Assembly: GCF_001553035.1 (NCBI RefSeq)
Contig: NZ_KQ959936.1
Location: 1 to 53,470, forward strand
Direction of reading: 5' to 3'
Length of the DNA: 53,470 bases
From: Gemella haemolysans
Lineage (GTDB): Bacteria; Bacillota; Bacilli; Staphylococcales; Gemellaceae
Shown here in pieces: positions 46,203-53,470 of this stretch. The translations under genes and the position numbers were made by a program. The notes under the pieces were generated by a model. That model was not told where the DNA came from. It saw only the letters and a list, made by a program, of their open reading frames with translations, and ran no database searches. Each line of letters opens with the position of its first letter. The first letter of the stretch is position 1.

Positions 46203-46328
46203 GTGAGTAACAGAAGAAATAAAAAAACAGACTCTCACAAAGACAAGATGTTGGTACTAGCATCTGTGTTAGCTATCTTAGAAATAGTAAACACAATTCT
46301 TGAAATCTTTGAAAAAGTCTGCAAATAA
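46203..46328 (+). CDS. Possible 41-residue amphipathic peptide in the ssrA-adjacent scar
   Basis: A GTG-initiated frame encodes a basic head (SNRRNKKTDSHKDK) followed by a hydrophobic, acidic-spaced helix (MLVLASVLAILEIVNTIL, then EIFEKVCK). The head-plus-helix design resembles small phage or type I toxin peptides, but I recognise no family. There is no clear ribosome site before GTG and the internal ATG at 46248 has none either. A GGAGCTT/AAGCTCC hairpin follows at 46342-46359. It may be a remnant or an unusual small gene. Confidence 0.35.
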   Translation: MSNRRNKKTDSHKDKMLVLASVLAILEIVNTILEIFEKVCK

Positions 46329-46389
46329 CCTATTAGGGAACGGAGCTTAAAAAAGCTCCTAGTACCTAAATACTTCCCCACATTATATC

Positions 46390-46473
46390 ATGAAAAAAGA
46401 AAAAATACAAACTATGATTATAGTATTAGGTATATTCGCCGTGATAATTTCAATTATATTAAAACTTATTTAG
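46390..46473 (+). CDS. Possible 27-residue membrane peptide
   Basis: ATG 46390 opens a frame with a charged head (MKKEKIQT) and one hydrophobic segment (MIIVLGIFAVIISIILKLI), ending in a TAG that overlaps the ribosome site of the next gene (46471-46477). The composition fits a single-span peptide such as a type I toxin. The lack of a ribosome site and small size limit confidence. Confidence 0.3.
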   Translation: MKKEKIQTMIIVLGIFAVIISIILKLI

Positions 46474-46484
46474 GAGGTTTTACA

Positions 46485-46682
46485 ATGATAGAACAAGCGA
46501 TTAAACAAATAGAAGAATTATTTAATAGTAATTTAACTGATTATAGAATTTCAAAAGATACTGGATTGACACTGAGCGTTATTCAAAATTACCGCAGTGG
46601 TAAGTATGAGTTAGAAAATATGAGTTTTAAAGTAGCAAAGAAATTAATTAGATATTCGGAGGAATTAAAAAATGACAAATGA
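46485..46682 (+). CDS. Small HTH protein, phage or mobile-element type
   Basis: The 65-residue protein has a helix-turn-helix-like core ISKDTGLTLSVIQNYRSGKYELENM (about 24-48), similar to XRE or Cro-type folds in which TGLxxxxIxNYRSGK contacts DNA. It starts 7 nt after a strong TAGGAGG. Short HTH proteins of this kind occur in phages and integrative elements. It lies in a decayed region beside ssrA, a common integration site, so it is probably left from an element. The downstream frame starting at 46672 appears broken. Confidence 0.6.
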   Translation: MIEQAIKQIEELFNSNLTDYRISKDTGLTLSVIQNYRSGKYELENMSFKVAKKLIRYSEELKNDK

Positions 46683-46990
46683 TGGTTGTTATTAATGGAT
46701 TAGTATTATAAGAAAGTTCAACAGTAAGATACTGGATAGAAGAAAATTAAAACGACTGTACTTGTTGTCATTTAGTTGATGAATAAAAAGCGTATCTAGG
46801 ATATATGGAAGAAGATGAATACGAAAAATTAGTATTTCAAGCAGATTTTGAAAACGATGGAGAAAGATTATATCAATTTTACATTAGTGAATACAAAGCA
46901 GTGTTAGATGGAGATAGGTTCACTCTTGACTGTTTAAGAAATGAAAGATTAAGCACCAAAATAAGGGGCTTTATTGTGGAGGGGATTTAG
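46682..46990 (+). pseudogene. Decayed accessory gene with three in-frame TAA stops
   Basis: Read in one frame from ATG 46682, the sequence gives protein-like segments divided by TAA at 46709, 46751 and 46787: MVVINGLVL, then ESSTVRYWIEEN, NDCTCCHLVDE, and KAYLGYMEEDEYEKLVFQAD onward to 46990. The last segment alone is an open frame of 61 residues. Continuity of composition across the stops suggests a former gene of about 100 residues (likely from a phage or integrative element). A frame from ATG 46672, behind GGAGG, stops after seven codons, so a frameshift near the start is also possible. I recognise no homologue. Confidence 0.5.
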
Positions 46991-47121
46991 GGGAAAAGTA
47001 TCTAAATACTTGTTAAAATTTATTATATTTCCGAATACTTCTGTTATGTTTTAAAATACACCAAACATATTCTAATATATTGATAGATAGACCTTTTATA
47101 CTTTCGTTATAATTCGTTATA

Positions 47122-47150
47122 TTTCAAATTTAGAGGATATATGATATAAT
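47122..47150 (+). promoter_or_regulatory. Promoter of the MBL-NfeD-FloA operon
   Basis: TTTCAA (47122-47127), 17 nt, TATAAT (47145-47150), with an extended TGA before the -10. The start codon is 30 nt downstream. Confidence 0.6.
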
Positions 47151-47179
47151 ATACCTATAATCAAAAGGAAGTAAAAAGG

Positions 47180-47899
47180 ATGCTAATTAAATTTTCAGAT
47201 AGATTTTATTATACAAAACAACGATATATGTATTTAGAGCCAACGCTGGGGTATGTAAAAGGAGAATACTTCTCTGTAATGTTAGATTCAGGAAATGGAC
47301 CTGCACAAGTCGAAACATTTCTAAAAGAATTAAAAGAAAATGACTTACCAATGCCAAGTTATGTGATATTAACACACCATCACTGGGACCATAGTTTTGG
47401 AGCAACGTATTTAGATATTCCAGTAATTGCTACTGATAGAGCTAGAGACTCTTTAATAGAATTATCTCAACTAGAATGGGATGATGAGAGTCTGTATCAA
47501 AGAGTCAAGGATGGAACGGAGATAAAATACAGTGCGGATGTTATAAAGAGAGTATATGAAAATCATGAGATAAAAATTAGAATTCCAGATATGCCTAAAA
47601 TGGCTGATTTTAATTTGAATCTTGGAGGAGTTAAAATTAATTGTATTTACAATGATAACTCACATTCTAATGATGCATTTTTAATTTATATACCAGAAGA
47701 AAAAGTATTGTTTTTAGGTGATAGTCACGCTAAAAATTATTATACAAAACCGATGGCATATAATAAACAAAAGCTTCGTGATTATATAGATAGAATATCG
47801 ATTCTTGACTTTGAACATGCTGTTCCCGGTCATGGGAATATTTTCACGAGGGAGGAATTATTAGACTATCTAGAAAAAGAATATGCAAAAATGAGGTGA
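47180..47899 (+). CDS. MBL-fold metallo-hydrolase
   Basis: The 239-residue metallo-beta-lactamase-fold protein has the metal motif LTHHHWDHSFGA (HxHxDH-type, about 64-75, with a third His variant), a later Asp in FLGDSHAKNYY and the final His in PGHGNIF. It has no signal peptide, so it is cytoplasmic. The family covers glyoxalase II-like, phosphodiesterase and sulfur enzymes; the reaction here is unresolved. AAAAGGAAG lies 9 nt before the ATG. It is 6 nt before the NfeD-like gene, suggesting one operon. Confidence 0.82.
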   Translation: MLIKFSDRFYYTKQRYMYLEPTLGYVKGEYFSVMLDSGNGPAQVETFLKELKENDLPMPSYVILTHHHWDHSFGATYLDIPVIATDRARDSLIELSQLEWDDESLYQRVKDGTEIKYSADVIKRVYENHEIKIRIPDMPKMADFNLNLGGVKINCIYNDNSHSNDAFLIYIPEEKVLFLGDSHAKNYYTKPMAYNKQKLRDYIDRISILDFEHAVPGHGNIFTREELLDYLEKEYAKMR

Positions 47900-47905
47900 T
47901 TATAT

Positions 47906-48529
47906 ATGAATTTAATGATGTCTCTCGATTGGATTCTTTTAATTACTATGTCATTAACTTTCTGTCAGCAATTGTTTTCAAAAAAACTTAATTTTTTGGG
48001 GATTTTGTCAGTACTTAGTTTAGCGACATATATAGCTCTACATTCTTATTCTACAGGACTTAGTATTTTTGTTCTATTATTATTTATTGGAGGTATGTCT
48101 CTAATAGGACTAGAGATGTTTATTCCTGGTGGAATAGTTGGATCAGTAGGGATCATTACCGTGATTTATGCAATAATCTACATTAATAAGTCAACATATC
48201 ATATTGCATTTATTTTAGTTATTTCTTTAATACTTGCAACGATACAATTTTATGTTAATAGAAATGTTTTTCATAAAAGGTTAATGTTATTAAATAGACT
48301 TGTTCTTAACGATTCTATTTCAACAGAGGATGGATATGTGGCGAGTGAAAGTAGATTAGAATTAATAGGAAAAAAACTTCAAGCATATACAGATTTACGT
48401 CCAGCAGGAGTGGCTGTTTTAGGAAATGAAAAGTTGGATGTAGTAACTGATGGAGATTTTATAGAAAAGGGTAATGAGATAGAGATTATACGTGTAGAAG
48501 GAATGCGTATAGTAGTTAAAAAAATATAA
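47906..48529 (+). CDS. NfeD-like membrane protein
   Basis: The 207-residue protein has about four membrane helices (about 5-130, including LEMFIPGGIVGSVGI, the NfeD signature) and a C-terminal OB-fold domain (about 145-207, RPAGVAVLGNEKLDVV, IRVEGMRIVVKK). It is a short NfeD lacking the ClpP-like protease domain, as in Bacillus YqeZ-related partners. NfeD and flotillin genes are almost always neighbours and the proteins interact in membrane organisation. floA follows at 21 nt. Confidence 0.9.
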   Translation: MNLMMSLDWILLITMSLTFCQQLFSKKLNFLGILSVLSLATYIALHSYSTGLSIFVLLLFIGGMSLIGLEMFIPGGIVGSVGIITVIYAIIYINKSTYHIAFILVISLILATIQFYVNRNVFHKRLMLLNRLVLNDSISTEDGYVASESRLELIGKKLQAYTDLRPAGVAVLGNEKLDVVTDGDFIEKGNEIEIIRVEGMRIVVKKI

Positions 48530-48550
48530 AAATTTTAAGGAGGTAGTATT

Positions 48551-49540
48551 ATGCCAGAATTAATATTTTCAGGTATTATCGTAGTAGTTGTATTGATTGT
48601 GCTATCGATATTCTTTACTTTCTTCCCTCTTGGTCTTTGGATTAGTGCCATTGCTGCAGGAGTTAAGGTAAGTATCTTTACACTTGTTGGTATGCGACTA
48701 AGACGTGTTATTCCAAGTAGAGTAATTAATCCGATGATTAAAGCACATAAAGCTGGTTTAGCTGTTACTATTAATCAATTGGAAAGTCACTATTTAGCAG
48801 GAGGTAATGTTGATAGAGTAATCAATGCTCTTATTGCAGCTCACAGAGCTAATATAGTAAGTTTAACATTTGAACGTTGTGCTGCAATTGACTTAGCGGG
48901 ACGTGATGTACTTCAAGCAGTTCAAATGAGTGTTAACCCTAAAGTTATTGAAACACCGTATATTGCAGGGGTTGCAATTAACGGTATTGAAGTAAAAGCA
49001 AAAGCAAGAATTACAGTTCGTGCAAACATTGAACGACTTGTAGGGGGAGCTGGAGAAGAAACAGTTATCGCCCGTGTAGGTGAAGGTATCGTTTCAACAA
49101 TCGGTTCTTCTGAATCACACACAGTTGTTCTAGAAAATCCAGATAGAATTTCTAAAACAATTTTAGATAAGGGATTAGATGCAGGTACTGCATTTGAAAT
49201 CTTATCGATTGACATTCTAGATGTCGACATCGGTCAAAACATTGGTGCGAATTTACAAACAGAGCAAGCTATCGCAGATAAAAATATCGCTCAAGCGAAA
49301 GCTGAACAACGTCGTGCAATGGCGGTTGCGGCTGAACAAGAGATGAAAGCTAGAATTCAAGAGATGCGTGCGAAAGTTGTAGAAGCTGAAGCAGAATTAC
49401 CATTAGCTATGGCAAAAGCTTTCCAACAAGGTAATCTTGGTATTATGGATTATATGAATTATAAGAATTTAGAAGCTGATACAGGTATGAGAGATTCAAT
49501 TAAACGTATGTCACAACCTGAAACAGGAGCAGGTAAATAA
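48551..49540 (+). CDS. floA: Flotillin-like protein FloA
   Basis: The 329-residue protein has an N-terminal hairpin membrane anchor (about 5-45), an SPFH/PHB domain (about 65-230) containing [28 protein letters not shown], and a coiled, Ala/Glu-rich flotillin tail (about 235-300: [20 protein letters not shown]). It organises fluid membrane microdomains (lipid raft-like assemblies) and affects secretion and cell wall assembly in Bacillus and Staphylococcus. AAGGAGG precedes the ATG. Its operon partners are NfeD-like and two small unknown proteins. Confidence 0.95.
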   Translation: MPELIFSGIIVVVVLIVLSIFFTFFPLGLWISAIAAGVKVSIFTLVGMRLRRVIPSRVINPMIKAHKAGLAVTINQLESHYLAGGNVDRVINALIAAHRANIVSLTFERCAAIDLAGRDVLQAVQMSVNPKVIETPYIAGVAINGIEVKAKARITVRANIERLVGGAGEETVIARVGEGIVSTIGSSESHTVVLENPDRISKTILDKGLDAGTAFEILSIDILDVDIGQNIGANLQTEQAIADKNIAQAKAEQRRAMAVAAEQEMKARIQEMRAKVVEAEAELPLAMAKAFQQGNLGIMDYMNYKNLEADTGMRDSIKRMSQPETGAGK

Positions 49541-49563
49541 TTAGATAAAAAGGAGGATGTGAA

Positions 49564-50043
49564 ATGTCATTTTTAATTTTCGCAGCACCAATAATATTTA
49601 TCATAATTTTTGCTATTTTCGTAATGGTTTTTGCTTCTGACAGTAAAAGATACAGAAAAAATTTAGATAATTCCAAACAAATGGAGCTAGATAATGCTCG
49701 AGCTCAAGCACTGAAGGCAGTTGAAGAGATGAAAAGAATCAAAGAAGCTGCCAATAAGGATTCTAATGAATTTAGAAATAGACAAAGTTCTTTATCTGAT
49801 CAACAAGTTTATAAAGAAGATATATATGAACAACAAGTTGATAACTCTACTATGAACAAATATCAACAGTATTATAGTCAGAATTACAACAAAGGTCGTA
49901 ATAAGTTTTCGATACAAAGAAATTTTGACCAACCTAGTAATGCTAAAAATAATACAAAAAAATTAGAATTTTCTCAAGAAAATTTTGTTCGTGGATTGAT
50001 TGCAAATGAGTATCTAAACAGAGACTCTAGGAGGGGAAGATGA
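49564..50043 (+). CDS. Small membrane-anchored protein next to FloA, unknown function
   Basis: The 159-residue protein has one N-terminal membrane helix (3-24), then a long helical, Lys/Glu/Gln-rich region (28-72), a Gln/Tyr/Asn-rich low-complexity stretch (75-130) and a conserved-looking C-terminus LEFSQENFVRGLIANEYLNR (134-153). AAGGAGG precedes the ATG. The last 20 residues resemble those of the next gene. The operon context suggests a part in the FloA membrane assembly, but the function is unknown. Confidence 0.75.
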   Translation: MSFLIFAAPIIFIIIFAIFVMVFASDSKRYRKNLDNSKQMELDNARAQALKAVEEMKRIKEAANKDSNEFRNRQSSLSDQQVYKEDIYEQQVDNSTMNKYQQYYSQNYNKGRNKFSIQRNFDQPSNAKNNTKKLEFSQENFVRGLIANEYLNRDSRRGR

Positions 50044-50369
50044 GTAGTTTAGCGATTCCTATAATTTTTCTAATAGTTTCACTTATTATTGATAAAGCGA
50101 AGGATAATAAAAAAAATAATAAAGAAACTGTTAAGAAAGTTAAACAGAAGAAGAAAATCCCTAAACAAGTTTATAAAGGATATAATCAAAGGGATAATCA
50201 TATTCCAAAACATGAGTCTTCACAGCAACAATTTTTTGAAAGGAAACCACGTGTTATAGTAGATAAGGAAAAAGAAATATTTTCAAATTCTTTAACTTTT
50301 GACAAAGAAAGAATTGTGAATGATATAATTTTTTCGGAGATTTTGTCTAAACCAAAAAGTAAAAGATAA
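50040..50369 (+). CDS. Second small FloA-neighbour protein, unknown function
   Basis: The 109-residue protein overlaps the previous gene by ATGA. An N-terminal membrane helix (about 3-17) precedes a very basic Lys-rich segment (20-45). A C-terminal motif, LTFDKERIVNDIIFSEILSK (85-104), aligns with residues 134-153 of its neighbour (identities at L, F, E, V, I, E and L). Both proteins end in a short basic tail. The family is unknown to me. A GGGGAAG site lies just upstream. Confidence 0.7.
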   Translation: MSSLAIPIIFLIVSLIIDKAKDNKKNNKETVKKVKQKKKIPKQVYKGYNQRDNHIPKHESSQQQFFERKPRVIVDKEKEIFSNSLTFDKERIVNDIIFSEILSKPKSKR

Positions 50370-50386
50370 TAAATAGGAGGTATGAG

Positions 50387-50935
50387 ATGAAAAAATCATT
50401 TAACTATATTAGTTATTGTATTTATTCATTTATGCCTCTTTATTTTGTTTTACTTATTTATACTTTTGTAAAACAAGATTTAGATGCGCTTTTATTAACT
50501 ACAATACTAACGATAATATCTATTTTTTCTTTAATAATTCAAAATGGTAGTAAGCCTACAAATATATTTGTTTGTAGTAAAAAAGAAATTACTAGGAAAA
50601 GCGGTATTGATTATTATTACTTAATTTTGATGGTAATTATTACATGTTTGATTATAAATCAAAAACTTCAATTTTTATGGAAAATAGTTATAATATTAGT
50701 CCTATTCTATATGTTATATATGATTTTACTTAAATATAAAAACTATATGTTAATATTATTAGGCTACAAAATATATATAATTCGTGATAAAATAGTATAT
50801 AGTAAGAAAAGTCAAGAAGAGATATATAAAATATTAAAAGATAAGAAGAATTTGCAGATAATAGAAGTATCTAATAATATTTATATTGAAAATGAAAAAT
50901 ATAGAATGACTAATTTTTATTGTAAAGATTTTTAA
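50387..50935 (+). CDS. Unknown multi-pass membrane protein
   Basis: The 182-residue protein has about four or five hydrophobic segments (about 10-28, 32-52, 76-92, 97-116) and a C-terminal soluble part rich in Ile, Lys and Asn (about 125-182, YKIYIIRDKIVYSKKS, IEVSNNIYIENEKYRM). TAGGAGG precedes the ATG. It follows the previous gene by 17 nt and the next gene, a nucleoside phosphorylase, lies 51 nt downstream. No family is recognised. Unlike the floA neighbours it has no C-terminal motif. Confidence 0.65.
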   Translation: MKKSFNYISYCIYSFMPLYFVLLIYTFVKQDLDALLLTTILTIISIFSLIIQNGSKPTNIFVCSKKEITRKSGIDYYYLILMVIITCLIINQKLQFLWKIVIILVLFYMLYMILLKYKNYMLILLGYKIYIIRDKIVYSKKSQEEIYKILKDKKNLQIIEVSNNIYIENEKYRMTNFYCKDF

Positions 50936-50986
50936 AAAGATATATTAGTTTATCTTTCAATGAAGAATATTTAAGGAGAATAACCT

Positions 50987-52291
50987 ATGAGAGTTGTTGA
51001 TATCATAGATAAAAAGAAAAAAAATAAAGAACTTACAAAAGCTGAAATTGAATTTTTACTAGAAGGATACCTTAAAGGAACGGTACCTGATTATCAGATG
51101 AGTTCATTTTTAATGTCGGTATATTTTAATAATATGACAAAAGATGAGCTTACAAACTTCACTTTAACTATGAAAGATTCAGGTGATACAATCTACTTTG
51201 ATAATCTAGATCATTATCTTGTTGATAAACATTCAACAGGTGGAGTAGGTGACAAGGTTACAGTAGTTCTAGGGCCGATTTTATCAGCCGTAGGAATGGC
51301 TACAACAAAGTTATCGGGTAAAGGTTTAGGGCACACTGGAGGAACGATTGATAAATTTGAAGCAATAAGAAACTTTAAATTTAGTACTACAAAAGAAGAA
51401 TTAGTAGAAGTAGCTAGTAAAACTGGAGTGGGGCTAATGGGTTACAGTGACAATATTGTTCCGTTAGATAAAAAAATATATGCATTACGTGATGTGACTG
51501 CAACAGTAGACAGTATTCCTTTAATAGCAAGTAGTATTATGAGTAAGAAATTGGCAATTCAATCTGATTTAATTATTTTAGATGTAAAAGTCGGTGATGG
51601 TGCTTTCATGAAAACTATTGAAGATGCGAGAGAATTATCTCGTAGAATGGTTGAAATTGGAAATAGTGTAGGTAGAAAAACCATAGCAGTACTGACTAAT
51701 ATGGAAGAACCACTAGGATATAATATTGGAAATGCTAATGAAATTATCGAAGGAATAGAAGCCTTAAAAGGAAACTGGTCTGATGATCTTAAAGAAGTAG
51801 TTTATGAAATTGTTTATCTAGCGTTAAAATACAAAGGTGAAGTTAAGACATACGAAGAAGCTGCTAAAAAAATAGATGAAGTTATTGCTAATGGGCGTGC
51901 TTTAGAGTTATTAAGACAGTTTATTGAATTAAGTGGTGGAGATGGCGAAGTAGTAAATAATTATGAACTGTTACCAACGCCAAAATCAGTTCTAGAGGTA
52001 TTCTCAGAAGAAGAAGGTTTTGTAACAAAAATTAAAGCTGAAGAAATTGGTAAAGCAGCGATGGTTATTGGTGCTGGTCGAGCTACAAAAGAAGATGAGG
52101 TTGATCATGCAGTAGGAATCGAACTTAAGAAAAAAGTCGGAGATAAGGTAGAAAAAGGTGATGTCATCGCTGAAATTTATTATAATGATGAAAAAAATGT
52201 TCAATCAAGTAAAGCGATGGTTTTAGATGCTTATGTAATAGGAAAAGAAAAAATAGAAAATATTAAAAATATATTAGAAGTAATAGAATAG
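50987..52291 (+). CDS. pdp: Pyrimidine-nucleoside phosphorylase
   Basis: The 434-residue enzyme phosphorolyses thymidine, deoxyuridine and uridine to base plus (deoxy)ribose-1-phosphate. Family markers are DKHSTGGVGDKVT (about 83-95), the phosphate site SGKGLGHTGGTIDK (about 109-122), LMGYSDNIVPLDKKIYALRD and the C-terminal domain ending in VIAEIYYN. The length matches the Firmicute Pdp type. It precedes deoC by 10 nt, forming a deoxynucleoside catabolic pair. A deoR-type regulator is not in view. GGAGAAT precedes the ATG. Confidence 0.93.
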   Translation: MRVVDIIDKKKKNKELTKAEIEFLLEGYLKGTVPDYQMSSFLMSVYFNNMTKDELTNFTLTMKDSGDTIYFDNLDHYLVDKHSTGGVGDKVTVVLGPILSAVGMATTKLSGKGLGHTGGTIDKFEAIRNFKFSTTKEELVEVASKTGVGLMGYSDNIVPLDKKIYALRDVTATVDSIPLIASSIMSKKLAIQSDLIILDVKVGDGAFMKTIEDARELSRRMVEIGNSVGRKTIAVLTNMEEPLGYNIGNANEIIEGIEALKGNWSDDLKEVVYEIVYLALKYKGEVKTYEEAAKKIDEVIANGRALELLRQFIELSGGDGEVVNNYELLPTPKSVLEVFSEEEGFVTKIKAEEIGKAAMVIGAGRATKEDEVDHAVGIELKKKVGDKVEKGDVIAEIYYNDEKNVQSSKAMVLDAYVIGKEKIENIKNILEVIE

Positions 52292-52301
52292 AGGTAAAAA
52301 A

Positions 52302-52940
52302 ATGGGATTAAATAAATATATCGATCATACAATTTTAAAGGCGACAGCAAGTGGTACTGATGTTCAAAAACTTTGCGAGGAAGCAATTGAACATGAATTT
52401 TATAGTGTTTGTGTTAATGGTTGTTATGTTGCAGATGCAAAACATCTTTTACAAGGAACAGATGTTAAAATTGCCGCTGTTGTAGGTTTTCCATTAGGTG
52501 CAATGACTACTGCTGCGAAAGTTTTTGAAGCTAAAGAGGCGGTAGAAAATGGTGCGAGCGAAATAGATATGGTTATCAATGTTGCTAAATTGAAAGATGG
52601 AGAGTTTGAATATGTTGAAAATGAAATCCGTCAAATAAAAGAGGCCATTGGAGATAATGTTTTGAAAGTTATTATCGAAACTTGTTATTTAACTGATGAA
52701 GAAAAAGTTAAAGCTTGTGAGTTATCACTTGCTGCTAAGGCAGATTTTGTAAAAACTTCAACTGGTTTTGGGACTGATGGAGCAACATATGAAGATGTAA
52801 AGTTAATGAAGTCTGTAGTAGGTGACAATGCAAAAGTTAAAGCAAGTGGTGGAGTTAGAGATAAAGAAACTGCGCAAAAATATATTAATCTTGGAGCAGA
52901 AAGATTAGGAACAAGTTCAGGAATCGATATTGTAAAATAA
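52302..52940 (+). CDS. deoC: Deoxyribose-phosphate aldolase
   Basis: The 212-residue TIM-barrel class I aldolase splits deoxyribose-5-phosphate into acetaldehyde and glyceraldehyde-3-phosphate. It has the catalytic Lys in FVKTSTGFG (about 150-158), the second Lys in VKASGGVRD (about 177-185), and the Asp in EIDMVINV (about 87-94). Length is standard. With pdp it channels pyrimidine deoxynucleosides into glycolysis; the deoB mutase is not here. AGAGGT precedes the ATG. Confidence 0.95.
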   Translation: MGLNKYIDHTILKATASGTDVQKLCEEAIEHEFYSVCVNGCYVADAKHLLQGTDVKIAAVVGFPLGAMTTAAKVFEAKEAVENGASEIDMVINVAKLKDGEFEYVENEIRQIKEAIGDNVLKVIIETCYLTDEEKVKACELSLAAKADFVKTSTGFGTDGATYEDVKLMKSVVGDNAKVKASGGVRDKETAQKYINLGAERLGTSSGIDIVK

Positions 52941-53099
52941 TATAATTTAGTAGAGGTCTAAATGTTGAAATATTATTTTACTTATTGTAATTAAGAAATT
53001 TCTAGAGGTAAGATAAAAAGAGTTAATTTAAACTGTTAAGAAGATAAAAAAGCTTAGATTAACATAAAAAAATAATTTAAATTAGTCTCAGAGTATAAT
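52941..53099. other. AT-rich gap after deoC
   Basis: About 160 nt without a recognised gene. A short frame at 52971 lacks context. The partial repeat C begins at 53100. Confidence 0.5.
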
Positions 53100-53197
53100 T
53101 TATAAAAATTCATTTGATATCTAATAAATATTATAAGGAGCGATTTACCAGTAATGATTTTTTTAATCATAATATTGGTGGAACGTTCCTTTTTTTA
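53100..53197 (+). repeat. Dispersed structured repeat, copy C (3' half only), ending in a terminator
   Basis: TTATAAAA, eight variable bases, GATATCTAATAAA, a short variable segment and GGAG-GATT match the right half of copy A (from 21527 onward). A long hairpin (53137-53189: GGAGCGATTTACCAGTAATG with CATAATATTGGTGGAACG, inner ATGATT/AATCAT perfect) ends in TTCC and eight T. The left half is not recognisable, so the copy is truncated or diverged. It follows deoC and probably terminates it. Confidence 0.7.
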
Positions 53198-53424
53198 ATT
53201 TTTTGATATTAATTAATTCTTTAGGAAAAGTATATCTTTATTTTTTTAAAAAAGAAAACGTTCCTTTTATGTATTAAAAGAAAATAATATGGGATTATTT
53301 TAATTATCTGTAAATAAAAAAATTATTAATTACAGTTGTGTATTGAGGTGAAGGCTAAATTGTAATAGCTATATTTTTTTGATAGAATAAAATTGTAATA
53401 ATATGTATTTAGGAGCAGATTTTT
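53198..53424. other. Intergenic region at the right edge
   Basis: About 225 nt, very AT-rich, with long T and A runs. No convincing promoter or RNA. AGGAG at 53411-53415 is the ribosome site of the next gene. Confidence 0.4.
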
Positions 53425-53470
53425 ATGAGAACACAAAGTAAAAATAATAAAATTTTAAAGTTTTCAATTA
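53425..53470 (+). CDS. Start of a gene truncated by the window edge
   Basis: ATG 53425, 9 nt after AGGAG, opens a frame of 15 codons before the window ends (MRTQSKNNKILKFSI). The basic head (KNNKILK) running into hydrophobic residues could be the start of a signal peptide or membrane protein. Too little sequence is present to name it. Confidence 0.45.
   Translation, partial: MRTQSKNNKILKFSI

Noticed and set aside
45959-47180. An attR-like copy of the ssrA 3' end
   Set aside because: I searched for GGGTTCAAATCCCGCC and CCATCTCC downstream and saw none, so no integration boundaries can be given.

Overview
The window is a chromosomal segment of a low-G+C Firmicute (by eye about 30% G+C, strong AGGAGG ribosome binding sites, TTGACA/TATAAT promoters, hairpin-plus-U-run terminators). 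Gene neighbourhoods match the Bacillus/Staphylococcus pattern: relA-dtd-amidase homologue, yqgP-yqgQ, ylaN-ftsW, queA-tgt-yajC, prs-pth-mfd, nfeD-floA. Together with the small streamlined set of genes this fits Gemella or a close relative; the genus is my inference, not proven by any marker here.

Layout. 1-3 kb: an operon of two alpha/beta-hydrolase esterases and an ATP-grasp ligase of unknown substrate. 3.2-7.3 kb: class III fructose-1,6-bisphosphatase, then a lysine riboswitch controlling a lysine permease. 7.4-11.6 kb: bifunctional (p)ppGpp enzyme RelA, D-aminoacyl-tRNA deacylase, and a membrane-anchored protein with SH3, amidase-like and C39-like domains whose catalytic residues look lost. 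11.7-17.8 kb: two MarR-controlled units, one with a heterodimeric ABC exporter and one with a luciferase-like oxidoreductase, each with palindromic operators. 17.9-21.3 kb: HAD phosphatase, zinc-type CDF efflux protein, SGNH hydrolase, LtrA-like membrane protein. 21.8-31.1 kb: lysS, ftsY, crr, a degenerate rhomboid with TPRs, yqgQ, ylaN, ftsW-type SEDS gene, queA-tgt-yajC. 31.5-36.2 kb (minus strand): luxS, NCS2 purine permease with guanine deaminase, glyA. 36.7-44.0 kb: prs, pth, mfd, tag, grpB-like, murB. 44.2-47.0 kb: rarA (minus), tmRNA (ssrA), and a decayed mobile-element scar. 47.2-52.9 kb: MBL hydrolase, NfeD-like, FloA flotillin, three small uncharacterised proteins, pyrimidine-nucleoside phosphorylase and deoC. 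A truncated gene begins at 53425.

Most of the window is core housekeeping: tRNA charging and quality control, membrane targeting, queuosine synthesis, purine and deoxynucleoside salvage, PRPP supply, DNA repair, peptidoglycan precursor synthesis and ribosome rescue. The less ordinary material is: (i) a dispersed structured repeat of about 175 bp present twice (21440-21617 and, inverted, 44034-44202) and once as a 3'-half copy (53100-53197), whose stem sequences differ while pairing is kept; (ii) two apparent pseudo-enzymes in conserved positions (10154-11599 and 25274-26713); (iii) the esterase/esterase/ATP-grasp cassette; (iv) the remnant next to ssrA. I did not see CRISPR arrays, intact prophage, transposases, rRNA or tRNA genes.
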